A DNA stretch of 60,835 nucleotides from an uncultured Eubacteriales bacterium. GTDB taxonomy: Bacteria > Bacillota > Clostridia > Oscillospirales > Acutalibacteraceae. The stretch spans positions 1-60,835 of the forward strand of contig CATONX010000012.1 of assembly GCA_951801675.1 (NCBI GenBank), written 5' to 3'. The translations under genes and the position numbers were made by a program. The notes beneath the pieces were generated by a model that had not been told where the DNA came from, ran no database searches, and was given only the letters and a program-made list of their open reading frames with translations. Positions 18,738 to 25,979 of the stretch are shown here, in pieces. Each line of letters starts with the position of its first letter. Within the stretch, counting starts at the first letter, position 1.

Positions 18738-19472
18738 TCATTCTTTGTATTCCACGATTTCCACGGACTCGATCCATATGTTCTCCGCCGGGAGGGTGTA
18801 CTCGTTGTCGTAGGGCGGGTTCTCCACCAGCCGGGCGGCAGTAATGGCGTCCACCACTTCGATCCCTTCGAACACCTGGCCGAACACCGTATAGTTGTAA
18901 TCCATGTCCGGGAAGCCGCCGATGCGCCGGTAGTCGGAAATAACCCCGTCGGAAAACTTTTGGCTGCCTGCCTTCTTCATTTCCTCCACCATCGCGTCGC
19001 TAACCCCGTCGCCCTTTATGATGTAAAATTCGCTGTAATTCCCCCGTACCTCTTCGTCGTGATAATAGCCCAGCGCCCCGCGGAAGTGATGGAGCTCCTT
19101 GGAGGTTTCCAGCTCGATTTTTTTGCCCCAGAAGCTCTTGTTTTCGTCCTTGGCGTCACCGCTTACAATCAGCGAATCGGGAATCACCCGGTAAAACTTC
19201 TGTCCGTTATAAAACCCCGATTTGGCGAGACCGATGAAGTTTTCCACCGCCGCCGGAGCCTCTTCGCCGAACAGCCGGATCTTGATGACCCCCAGGCTTG
19301 TGGTGACGACCGCAATCTGTTCCCCTTCTTGCGGAAGAGCGAACTGTTCCGAATTCATCTGACGAAAGGCATCGTCACCCTGGGGAAGCGGCTGCTCCGA
19401 GCAGCCCGAGAAAGCCGCTAGGATGAGACAGAGCACAAGGGAAAAAAGCCGTATCCTAATCGCAGGTTTCAT
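18738..19472 (-). CDS. Cyclophilin-like lipoprotein with eroded active site
   Basis: A 244-residue lipoprotein (signal peptide, lipobox AFSGC with Cys24) of the cyclophilin fold, third in a run of three paralogues. The fold motifs are recognisable (YNGQKFYRVIPDSLIVSGD, VFGQVFEGIEVVDAI). Relative to its neighbours it has lost the catalytic-site residues equivalent to human CypA Phe60, Gln63 and Gln111 (Ser, Val and Glu instead). It keeps only the Arg55 equivalent. It is probably a binding protein on the outer face of the membrane rather than an active isomerase. The ATG follows GGGAGG. Confidence 0.82.
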   Translation of the reverse strand: MKPAIRIRLFSLVLCLILAAFSGCSEQPLPQGDDAFRQMNSEQFALPQEGEQIAVVTTSLGVIKIRLFGEEAPAAVENFIGLAKSGFYNGQKFYRVIPDSLIVSGDAKDENKSFWGKKIELETSKELHHFRGALGYYHDEEVRGNYSEFYIIKGDGVSDAMVEEMKKAGSQKFSDGVISDYRRIGGFPDMDYNYTVFGQVFEGIEVVDAITAARLVENPPYDNEYTLPAENIWIESVEIVEYKE

Positions 19473-19494
19473 CGCCGCCGCCTCCCGTTTTTGC

Positions 19495-20280
19495 TTACGC
19501 GTGGTATTCCACAATTTCGATCTTCTCAATGATCACGTCTTCCTTGGGGGTCGTGGATTCGTTGATTTTCGTGTTCGGGTCGTCTTTCTGCGCCATCATT
19601 TCCACTCCGGCAATGGCATCCACCACATCCATCCCCTCGAACACATGGCCGAACACGGTGTGTCCGCTGCCCGGTCTGCCGCTGGAGGGGTCTTTTTCCG
19701 TGGTGTAGTACCCATCCAAGTGGGGAGTGCCGCCGATCTCCAGGTATTTGTCCTTAATTACCTGAGGCATCTTGTCAAAATGATACCCGAGACTGGCGTC
19801 ATACCCATCAAAAAACTCTTCCGACCATACATTTGTCCCAGCCTGCACGATGAAGAACTGGCTGCCGTTGGTGTTGCGGCCCGCATTCGCCATGGACAAA
19901 GCGCCCCGGAAATTGTTGAGGTTCGGGCAGAACTCGTCCTCGAACTTGCCGCCCCAGATGGATTCGCCGCCCCTTCCAGTTCCTTCAGGGTCGCCGCTTT
20001 GAATCATAAAGTTGTCGATGACCCGGTGAAACTTCATCCCGTTGTAGTACCCGTTCTTTGCGTGAGTGGTGAAGTTCTCCACCGTCTTTGGCGCCTGCTC
20101 CGGAAACAGGCGGAACTTGATAACCCCCATGCTGGTGGTCATCACCGCGATCTGTTCGCCTTCCTTAGGCGGGTCGAGCTGCATCAGCGGCGTACCCTCG
20201 TTTTTGCCGGAGCAGCCGGAGGCCAGCAGGATCAGAAGGGCGAAGCAGGCGGTAAAAAAGATGCGTTTGGCTTGTTTCAT
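19495..20280 (-). CDS. Peptidyl-prolyl isomerase lipoprotein (cyclophilin)
   Basis: A 261-residue extracytoplasmic cyclophilin anchored by a lipobox (LASGC, Cys23). The active-site blocks are intact: [14 protein letters not shown] and [19 protein letters not shown] carry the Arg, Phe, Gln and second Gln needed for proline isomerisation. It has an insertion near residues 150-200 compared with the minimal cyclophilin. It is the middle gene of three tandem cyclophilins, 18 bases after the first and 22 before the third. It probably assists folding of exported proteins. Confidence 0.92.
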   Translation of the reverse strand: MKQAKRIFFTACFALLILLASGCSGKNEGTPLMQLDPPKEGEQIAVMTTSMGVIKFRLFPEQAPKTVENFTTHAKNGYYNGMKFHRVIDNFMIQSGDPEGTGRGGESIWGGKFEDEFCPNLNNFRGALSMANAGRNTNGSQFFIVQAGTNVWSEEFFDGYDASLGYHFDKMPQVIKDKYLEIGGTPHLDGYYTTEKDPSSGRPGSGHTVFGHVFEGMDVVDAIAGVEMMAQKDDPNTKINESTTPKEDVIIEKIEIVEYHA

Positions 20281-20298
20281 CGGTTAACCCCTCCGTCC

Positions 20299-20904
20299 TT
20301 ATTCGGCGTAAACGCCGATGTCGATGGACGTGATCTTCACGTCCTCCTTAGGCTTGTCCGCCCGGCCGGTCTCCACCGACGCAATGGCGTCCACCACGTC
20401 CATCCCCTCGTACACCTGGCCAAACACCGCGTGCTTGAAGTCCAGATGCGGGGTGCCGCCCACGGCCTTATAGTTGTCGATGGTCTGGCGGGGGAAACCC
20501 CGGTCGGTCAGGCCCTCCATCTGGGCGAGCAGGCCCTCGTGGACCTCGGGTGCCTGGACGATGAAGAACTGGCTGCCGTTGGTGTTGGGCCCGGCGTTTG
20601 CCATAGAAAGGGCGCCGCGCAGGTTGTGCAGGTCCACGTCGAACTCGTCGGCAAACGGTCCGCCCCAGATGGACTCGCCGCCCATCCCCGTGCCCTGGGG
20701 ATCGCCGCCCTGAATCATAAAGCCGCTGATGACCCGGTGGAAAAGAACGCCGTTGTAGTACCCGTTCTTCGCGTGGGTGGTGAAGTTCTCCACGGTTTTC
20801 GGCACCTGGTCGGGGAAAAGGCGGATTTTAATGTCGCCCATGGTGGTATGCATGACGGCGATGGGGTCGCCGGCCTTGGGATGCTCCAGCTGATTGATGG
20901 CCAT
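20299..20904 (-). CDS. Cytosolic peptidyl-prolyl isomerase (cyclophilin)
   Basis: A 201-residue cyclophilin without signal peptide, so cytosolic. The active-site blocks [14 protein letters not shown] and [18 protein letters not shown] are complete. It is the promoter-proximal gene of the cyclophilin operon, preceded by ATGGAGG and a consensus promoter. The order (cytosolic, active lipoprotein, degenerate lipoprotein) suggests duplication in place with gain of a signal peptide. Confidence 0.94.
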   Translation of the reverse strand: MAINQLEHPKAGDPIAVMHTTMGDIKIRLFPDQVPKTVENFTTHAKNGYYNGVLFHRVISGFMIQGGDPQGTGMGGESIWGGPFADEFDVDLHNLRGALSMANAGPNTNGSQFFIVQAPEVHEGLLAQMEGLTDRGFPRQTIDNYKAVGGTPHLDFKHAVFGQVYEGMDVVDAIASVETGRADKPKEDVKITSIDIGVYAE

Positions 20905-20940
20905 AGGTTGTTTCCTCCATATGTTAGATTGAATTGTTTT

Positions 20941-20969
20941 ATTATACCGTCTGGCAGGAAAATTGGCAA
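20941..20969 (-). promoter_or_regulatory. Promoter of the cyclophilin operon
   Basis: TTGCCA, a 17-base spacer and a perfect TATAAT on the minus strand, in the 75-base gap after the Xre array. Confidence 0.75.
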
Positions 20970-20979
20970 GGGCAGGGGC

Positions 20980-21222
20980 TTATTTGATCTCCTGCTCGAG
21001 CTCGTCGAACTCTTTGGTAGAGAAAAATTCACCCAGGGTAATGTCAAGCCCGTCGCAGAGCTTCTTGATGGTAACTACGCCCGGATTTTTGCTTACACCA
21101 TTGATAATATTCTTCAGGGTAGACGGCGGAACTGCCGCGCTGCGCGCCAAGGCATTGACCGCTAGGTTTCGTTCTTCGCACAGCAGCAAAAGCCGCTTTG
21201 CAACCGCAGAGCGTGTATTCAT
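20980..21222 (-). CDS. Xre-family small regulator, array member 1
   Basis: An 80-residue single-domain helix-turn-helix protein, last gene of a six-gene run. The recognition-helix region is VPPSTLKNIINGV near residues 31-43. Residues 48-80 (GVVTIKKLCDGLDITLGEFF then STKEFDELEQEIK) are identical to member 2. Such proteins bind DNA as dimers and commonly autorepress; the target is unknown. A GCGAGGG Shine-Dalgarno identical to that of member 2 precedes the ATG, so the ribosome site was duplicated with the gene. Confidence 0.88.
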   Translation of the reverse strand: MNTRSAVAKRLLLLCEERNLAVNALARSAAVPPSTLKNIINGVSKNPGVVTIKKLCDGLDITLGEFFSTKEFDELEQEIK

Positions 21223-21237
21223 TTGTGTTCCCTCGCT

Positions 21238-21480
21238 TTACTTGATCTCCTGCTCGAGCTCGTCGAACTCCTTGGTGGAAAAGAACTCACCCAGGGTAAT
21301 GTCCAACCCGTCGCAAAGCTTCTTAATGGTGACCACACCAGGATTCTGGCTTTCTCCATTTAGAATGCTCTTCACCGTCGACTGCGATATTCCAGCCAAA
21401 TTGCTCAAAGCATTAGGGGTAATCAGCCGCTCCTTACATAAATCCAGAATCCGCTTTGCAACCGCAGATTGTGTATCCAT
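21238..21480 (-). CDS. Xre-family small regulator, array member 2
   Basis: An 80-residue helix-turn-helix protein, paralogue of its neighbours. The N-terminal half differs (MDTQSAVAKRILDLCKERLI; recognition region ISQSTVKSILNGE), while the C-terminal 33 residues match member 1 exactly. It lies 14 bases after member 3 and 15 before member 1. Members 1, 2 and 3 start 258 and 257 bases apart, which shows tandem duplication of a complete gene-plus-ribosome-site unit. Confidence 0.88.
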   Translation of the reverse strand: MDTQSAVAKRILDLCKERLITPNALSNLAGISQSTVKSILNGESQNPGVVTIKKLCDGLDITLGEFFSTKEFDELEQEIK

Positions 21481-21494
21481 TGTACTCCCTCGCT

Positions 21495-21737
21495 TTACTT
21501 GATCTCCTGCTCGAGCTCGTCGAACTCTCTGGTGGAAAAGAATTCACCCAGAGTAATGTCCAGCCCATCGCAGAGCTTTTTGATGGTTATAACGCCCGGA
21601 TTCTTAGTAATGCCGTTTGCGATATCGCTGACGGTGGATTGCGTCATGCCGGAAATGGTGCATAAGCGATTCACGGAGATACCTCTTTCTTTGCACAATG
21701 CGTAGATACGATCAACAATAACTTCACTTGCGTTCAT
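21495..21737 (-). CDS. Xre-family small regulator, array member 3
   Basis: An 80-residue helix-turn-helix protein with its own N-terminal half (recognition region MTQSTVSDIANGI) and a C-terminal block differing from members 1 and 2 at only two conservative positions (Val to Ile, Lys to Arg). Its start overlaps the stop of member 4 by 4 bases (ATGA), so translation is coupled. Function is expected to be DNA binding; the regulated genes are unknown. Confidence 0.88.
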   Translation of the reverse strand: MNASEVIVDRIYALCKERGISVNRLCTISGMTQSTVSDIANGITKNPGVITIKKLCDGLDITLGEFFSTREFDELEQEIK

Positions 21738-21979
21738 TTGCTGTCCTCATTCGATTCTGCCGGTACATATTCGAGAATTTCTCCAATGGTACATTGCAGA
21801 ACGCTGCAAAGCCGGGAAAGCACTGCGAGATCAACCCGCTGGATGTTTCCTTTGCAGTAGTTGTTGAGTTGGGTGCGCTGCATTTCTGCTTTGTTTGCAA
21901 GCTTGTTTTTACTGATGCCGCTGCGCTTAATACATGCATCGAGATTTATTTTGATGTATCCGAAGTTTCTGTCCTCCAT
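21734..21979 (-). CDS. Xre-family small regulator, array member 4 (different subfamily)
   Basis: An 81-residue helix-turn-helix protein of the Cro/CI type (INLDACIKRSGISKNKLANK, then AEMQRTQLNNYCKGN). Unlike the other four Xre genes it lacks the conserved FDELEQEIK tail and ends in an unrelated EYVPAESNEDSK. The ATG at 21979 follows TAGGAG; longer starts would run into member 5. It sits between members 3 and 5, so the array was either interrupted by it or built around it. Confidence 0.85.
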   Translation of the reverse strand: MEDRNFGYIKINLDACIKRSGISKNKLANKAEMQRTQLNNYCKGNIQRVDLAVLSRLCSVLQCTIGEILEYVPAESNEDSK

Positions 21980-21992
21980 GCAGTATCTACTC

Positions 21993-22235
21993 CTACTTAA
22001 TCTCCTGCTCGAGCTCGTCGAACTCTTTGGTAGAGAAGAATTCACCCAGAGTAATGTCCAACCCGTCGCAGAGCTTTTTGATGGTAACAATGGAAATGTT
22101 TTTACGGGCAGGGTCCATCATGCTATATACCGTAGATGGTGTTACCCCAGAGCTGGTAGCCAGCTCGTTGAGCGCAAATCCCCATTGCTGGCATAATTGC
22201 CTTAGCCTTGCCACAACCATGTCTTTCACGTTCAC
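21993..22235 (-). CDS. Xre-family small regulator, array member 5
   Basis: An 80-residue helix-turn-helix protein starting with GTG. Its recognition region (VTPSTVYSMMDPARKNI) is the most diverged of the set, while residues 50-80 (VTIKKLCDGLDITLGEFF, then the same tail) match the other members. The GTG overlaps the TGA of the upstream ribbon-helix-helix gene (GTGA), a tight coupling that places both under the same promoter. Confidence 0.87.
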   Translation of the reverse strand: MNVKDMVVARLRQLCQQWGFALNELATSSGVTPSTVYSMMDPARKNISIVTIKKLCDGLDITLGEFFSTKEFDELEQEIK

Positions 22236-22408
22236 GACTTTTCTTCCTTCTCAATTTTCCCGTGCTTTTCTTCAAACTCCGCAATACACTGCCGGATCAG
22301 ATACAGAATTTGCCCATTGGCAGATCGGCCCTCGTATTTCGCAATATAGTGAAGCTTGTAATGGAGATCATCGTCAATACGGATGCCGAGATGTTTGTCC
22401 TTTTTCAT
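22232..22408 (-). CDS. Small ribbon-helix-helix-like DNA-binding protein (58 aa)
   Basis: A 58-residue protein beginning MKKDKHLGIRIDDDLHYKLH. The pattern is that of an Arc/MetJ ribbon-helix-helix: a short beta strand (HLGIRI), then two helices with the turn KYEGRSANGQILYLIRQ. Such proteins are usually autorepressors binding short inverted repeats. It is the promoter-proximal gene of the Xre run and shares a 120-base divergent region containing two TGTACT palindromes with the SLOG gene. The ATG follows AGAGGGG. Confidence 0.75.
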   Translation of the reverse strand: MKKDKHLGIRIDDDLHYKLHYIAKYEGRSANGQILYLIRQCIAEFEEKHGKIEKEEKS

Positions 22409-22432
22409 AATACCCCTCTTATCATCTTAGTT

Positions 22433-22456
22433 TGTACTTATGTGAGTTTGAGTACA
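22433..22456. promoter_or_regulatory. Candidate operator near the RHH/Xre operon start
   Basis: Inverted repeat TGTACT (22433-22438) and AGTACA (22451-22456), 12-base spacer, 25-48 bases upstream of the minus-strand start codon. Confidence 0.5.
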
Positions 22457-22472
22457 TACTAGACTTAATATG

Positions 22473-22481
22473 TGCTATAAT
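22473..22481 (+). promoter_or_regulatory. Extended -10 promoter of the SLOG gene
   Basis: TGC-TATAAT at 22473-22481. The start point would fall at about 22488, immediately before the second palindrome. No good -35 is visible. Confidence 0.55.
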
Positions 22482-22488
22482 TGGGGTA

Positions 22489-22509
22489 ATGTACTTAAAA
22501 TAAGTACAT
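22489..22509. promoter_or_regulatory. Candidate operator: 21-base TGTACTTA palindrome
   Basis: Perfect inverted repeat ATGTACTTA-AAA-TAAGTACAT over the expected transcription start of the SLOG gene. It shares its half-site with the 22433-22456 repeat, so one regulator could control both directions. Confidence 0.65.
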
Positions 22510-22528
22510 ATAATTTGGAGGTGCTGTT

Positions 22529-23008
22529 ATGATTCCACGGGACAAAATCTGCTGCTTCACCGGCCACCGAAACCTGCCCGTCCGGACGCTGCCGGACCTA
22601 AAAAGACGCCTGGCCGATGCAATCGAGCTACTCATCGGCCAAGGCGTCTGCTGTTTTGCCGCGGGCGGGGCGCGGGGCTTTGACGCCCTGGCCGCCCGGG
22701 AGGTATTGGAGAAGCGGGAACGTTACCCGCATATCAAGCTGATTCTGGTCCTGCCCTTCGAAGGGCAGGAGGCTTCCTGGCGGGAAGAGGACCGGCAGGA
22801 ATTCTGGGCCATCCGCCGCCGGGCTGACAAGGTGACGGTGCTGGCCCCCAGGTACGAGCAGGGCTGCTATTTCGCCCGCAACCGCCGCCTGGTGGAGGAA
22901 AGCGGGGTTTGCCTGTGTTACCTGACCCGCGAGCGCAGCGGGACCGGCATGACGGTGCGCTATGCCGAGCGGCAGGGCCTGCGGGTCTTAAACCTGGCAA
23001 AGCGTTAA
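22529..23008 (+). CDS. SLOG-family protein (DUF1273/YpsA-like)
   Basis: A 159-residue Rossmann-like protein of the SLOG superfamily (DUF1273). Diagnostic segments are CCFTGHRNLP at residues 8-17, the glycine loop AAGGARGFDALAA near 44-56, and RNRRLVEESGVCLCYL near 116. SLOG domains are thought to bind nucleotide-derived ligands, and YpsA relatives affect cell division and stress in Firmicutes; the ligand here is unknown. It is transcribed divergently from the RHH/Xre run behind a palindromic operator. It converges with the radical SAM gene, with which its last bases overlap. Confidence 0.85.
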   Translation: MIPRDKICCFTGHRNLPVRTLPDLKRRLADAIELLIGQGVCCFAAGGARGFDALAAREVLEKRERYPHIKLILVLPFEGQEASWREEDRQEFWAIRRRADKVTVLAPRYEQGCYFARNRRLVEESGVCLCYLTRERSGTGMTVRYAERQGLRVLNLAKR

Positions 23009-24528
23009 GCCGCGGCGATCTTGTTGCGCCGCCGCCGAAGCCACATGTAGACTCCCGGCAGCCGTTTGCTGACCGTCCGCCTCAGTCCCTTGTTGCACCG
23101 GTCCGCCCCCTCATAGAGCTTCACAAGCGCCTTGCGCGGGGTAAAGCGCCCCACGAAAATCCCGTCGCACATCCGGGAAAACCCGCGCCCCAAAGCCCCC
23201 GGCAGCTTTCCCGCGAACCGGTAGAGGCGAAGAAACGTCAGAAAATAATAAGACGCGAAAAGAACCTCATGCTCGGGAAACTGCTCCTGCTTGAGGGGCA
23301 CCTTGGTTCCAGGCTCGATCATGTCCGGGACAAACCCGGCCTTGCGGGCGATGTCGGCCAGAATGGTCATGGGATAGGGGTAAAAAATATTGGGGATAAC
23401 CTTGTCGGGGTTTAGCTTTACATTCAGCTTGATGGTCTTGAGGGCCTTGTGCAGGTCCTCAAAGGGCAGGCCCACAATGTTATAGGTCAGCGACGTGATG
23501 CCGTACTTGTGAAACCACGAGAAAGCGTGAATCATCTGCTCGTCGGTCATCATCCGTTTGAGGTACTTGTGGCGGATTTCCTCGTCACCGGACTCCACCC
23601 CTACGTCGATAAGGTAGCACCCCGCCTCCTTCATCACCCGCACCGTTTCCTCCGTCATGATGTCCAGGCGAAGGTTGCAGGTAAAGGGCAGGCCGATCTC
23701 CTTCTTGTATACCTCCATAAATCCGTAAAACCAGTCGTCGTACATGTTGAAGATGGCGTCGCGGAAGTTTAAAAACTGAATGTACGGATGCTTTTTGAGC
23801 AAGGTTTTCAGATAAAGGAGGGAATTTTCGAAGGACCGGAAACGGGCGTACCGCTTACGGTTGGGATAGACGTTGCGAAACTGGGAGTTGCCGCAGTAGG
23901 TGCAGGAAAAGAGGCATCCCCGGCTCATCATCACCAATGCGCTCCCCGTCTTGCTGGAGGTCAGGTTGTCGAAGTCAAACAGGTCAAAGTCCGGGATCGG
24001 CAGTTCGTCCAGGTTTTCCAGCATGGGCCGCACGGGGTTACGGATGACGCCGCCCTCCGGGGTTTTGAAATGAAAGCTCTGGATGCGGTAGAAGTCCTCA
24101 TCCTTTTGCCAAAACCGCTGGCAGAGCTCCAGCACCGGGTATTCCCCTTCCCCGATGCACACCGCGTCAATGCCGTCCACCGCCAGCACCTCGTCGGGCA
24201 CCAAGGTAGGATGGTATCCTCCGCAGAAGATGAATTTTCCCGTGGCTTCCTTGGCCCACCCCGCCAGCTTCTTCACGTATTCGAAGGCGGTGGTGCGCAC
24301 CGAAAAGCCGATCAAGTCAAAGTCGTACCCCTTTAATTTTTCGAGGAACTGCTCCTTGTCGTGCTCATAAAGCAGATGCAGCAAAGAAACGCCCACGCCG
24401 GCGTTTTTGAGCACCGCACTGATGGAAGCGAGCCCTTCGCTGTAATTGCCGCCGGAATGTTTTCTTGGGGTGTCGCTGTCGGTAAAGTCCGGATAGACCA
24501 GTAAGAGTTTTACAGATGGCGTTTGCAT
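23005..24528 (-). CDS. B12-binding-domain radical SAM protein
   Basis: A 507-residue enzyme with an N-terminal cobalamin-binding-like domain (IGFSVRTTAFEYV and FCGGYHPTLVPDE) and a radical SAM domain with cluster motif CLFSCTYCG near residue 210, followed by the IDVGVESGDEEI segment. The C-terminal 130 residues are basic and alpha-helical. Relatives modify lipids, hopanoids or natural products, but the substrate cannot be inferred here. It is monocistronic, and its stop overlaps the end of the SLOG gene by 4 bases. Confidence 0.85.
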   Translation of the reverse strand: MQTPSVKLLLVYPDFTDSDTPRKHSGGNYSEGLASISAVLKNAGVGVSLLHLLYEHDKEQFLEKLKGYDFDLIGFSVRTTAFEYVKKLAGWAKEATGKFIFCGGYHPTLVPDEVLAVDGIDAVCIGEGEYPVLELCQRFWQKDEDFYRIQSFHFKTPEGGVIRNPVRPMLENLDELPIPDFDLFDFDNLTSSKTGSALVMMSRGCLFSCTYCGNSQFRNVYPNRKRYARFRSFENSLLYLKTLLKKHPYIQFLNFRDAIFNMYDDWFYGFMEVYKKEIGLPFTCNLRLDIMTEETVRVMKEAGCYLIDVGVESGDEEIRHKYLKRMMTDEQMIHAFSWFHKYGITSLTYNIVGLPFEDLHKALKTIKLNVKLNPDKVIPNIFYPYPMTILADIARKAGFVPDMIEPGTKVPLKQEQFPEHEVLFASYYFLTFLRLYRFAGKLPGALGRGFSRMCDGIFVGRFTPRKALVKLYEGADRCNKGLRRTVSKRLPGVYMWLRRRRNKIAAA

Positions 24529-24671
24529 CGTATATACCGCTCCTTTTCGCGTTTAAATCCGCAATGCAGTCAAAGTATATGGCTAGAATAGCCGAAATTC
24601 TACCTTTGGTTCTTACAAATACCTTACGAAAGGATGACGGTTTTGGCGAAATATTACAGAAGAATAACAGA

Positions 24672-24709
24672 CGCCCCGCCAAAGTCCCGAAGTCGGGACA
24701 GACGGGGCG
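24672..24709 (-). terminator. Terminator after the NatAB-like operon
   Basis: A nested stem, CGCCCCG outside and GTCCCGA inside, 20 bases after the permease stop, followed by a U-rich tract on the minus strand. Confidence 0.7.
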
Positions 24710-24728
24710 CGCTTTTACGTTGGAATTC

Positions 24729-25979
24729 TCAGTTGTTTTTGCTGTCTTTCAGCACGCGGATGAGTTCCCCGGGCTTGGGGGGCTTGCCGTACATGAGCAC
24801 GCCCACCCGGTAAATCTTCGCGGAAAGCCATCCCATGAACCCGGTGAAGCCCACCGTGAGCACCACTGACAGGATAATCTGCCATGCGGGCACATCGGTC
24901 ATGCAGATACGCACGAACATGAGCATCGGAGTAAAGAATGGGATAAAGGAGCAGACGACCACCACCGGGCTGTCGGGATTTCCCAGCATCGCGTAGAGGG
25001 ACAGGAGGAAAGCCCCGACGAGCAGCAGCATCATGGGAGTGATGGTAGTGTTCACATCCTCCGTGCGGCTGACAAGCGACCCCACCGCTCCAAACAGGAA
25101 AGCGTAGAGGAAGAAGCCCAGCACATAGAACAAGAGGGTAAACAGCACAATGTTCACCGGCATGTTGAAGAGAGACTGGATGATTTCATTGTTCCAGGCG
25201 GAGGCGTTTAGCTGATAGAACCCGAAGGCCGCCAGCAGAATGACCGCCACCTGTGTAAGCCCCGCAAGGCCCACCCCCATGATCTTGCCGAACATGAGGT
25301 TGTTGGGGCTTGCGGTGGTGATAAGCATTTCCATGGCCCGGTTGCTCTTTTCCGCCGCCACCGCCGAAGCCACCATCTGGCCGTAGAGGATGACTGAGAG
25401 GTACAGGATAAAGAGCAGGGCGTAGGTGTAGAAGTACGTGTCCATAAAGCTTTTGCCGGTTTCGATCACGCTCTGCTGCGGCTGAGCGGTCATGATCTGT
25501 GCGGCTTCCTGTTCGGTGACGCCCAGGGCGGTCAGCGCGTCGGTACGCATTTTCATGGTGACTGCTTCCGAAAGACCGCTTAAAAGACTGCTTCCCGCAA
25601 TCCCCAGCCGCTTTGTGTAAAACTCATACTGCATGGGGGACTGGAACACCACCGCGCCCTCGTAATCCCCGTCGTTGATGAGCGCCTTGAGGTCGAGCCC
25701 TGCCGTGTTCGTTTCCTCAAAGGTATAGTCGGGGAACATGGACGAAAGATAAGCTGCGTAATTGTCCCCGGCCGCCGCCGCGTCCACCAGCACCACCGGT
25801 TTCTCCACATCGGCGGGCGGGGTAGAGGGCGAGTCGCCGGAAGAGAAGAGGGAGAGAAGGTTTGGCAGGCTCAAAACCACGGCGATGGCCAGCACCAGAA
25901 AGATGGTTACACCGGCGTACACCTTGTTTTTCAGAAATCCCACATATTCGTGCTGGAATACGATGAAGAACTGCTTCAT
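24729..25979 (-). CDS. ABC-2 type permease (NatB-like)
   Basis: A 416-residue membrane subunit of an exporter. It has one N-terminal helix (about 20-45), a large extracytoplasmic domain (50-175), and five or six helices in the C-terminal half containing the NRAMEMLITTASPNNLMFGKI segment typical of ABC-2/NatB permeases. It pairs with the ATPase upstream, whose stop it overlaps by 4 bases. NatAB relatives export sodium or antimicrobial compounds; the substrate here is unknown. Confidence 0.88.
   Translation of the reverse strand: MKQFFIVFQHEYVGFLKNKVYAGVTIFLVLAIAVVLSLPNLLSLFSSGDSPSTPPADVEKPVVLVDAAAAGDNYAAYLSSMFPDYTFEETNTAGLDLKALINDGDYEGAVVFQSPMQYEFYTKRLGIAGSSLLSGLSEAVTMKMRTDALTALGVTEQEAAQIMTAQPQQSVIETGKSFMDTYFYTYALLFILYLSVILYGQMVASAVAAEKSNRAMEMLITTASPNNLMFGKIMGVGLAGLTQVAVILLAAFGFYQLNASAWNNEIIQSLFNMPVNIVLFTLLFYVLGFFLYAFLFGAVGSLVSRTEDVNTTITPMMLLLVGAFLLSLYAMLGNPDSPVVVVCSFIPFFTPMLMFVRICMTDVPAWQIILSVVLTVGFTGFMGWLSAKIYRVGVLMYGKPPKPGELIRVLKDSKNN

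Larger units (their letters stand above)
20980..22096 (-). repeat. Four diverged direct repeats encoding the shared Xre C-terminus
   Basis: Blocks of about 100 bases beginning at 20980, 21238, 21495 and 21993 are closely similar, all starting with a form of TTACTTGATCTCCTGCTCGA. Most differences between copies are silent. The sequence between blocks (the N-terminal halves) has diverged far more. Confidence 0.85.

Noticed and set aside
19423-21165. 580-codon frame antisense to the cyclophilin operon
   Set aside because: It spans three genes and their gaps on the opposite strand and contains no domain, so it is a composition artefact.
20980-22235. CRISPR-like or minisatellite array
   Set aside because: The repeated blocks are coding, about 100 bases, spaced by unique coding sequence, and each has its own start and stop.
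22432-22509. Phage or plasmid attachment site
   Set aside because: The palindromes look like operators (symmetry over a start site). No integrase, tRNA or duplicated core is nearby.
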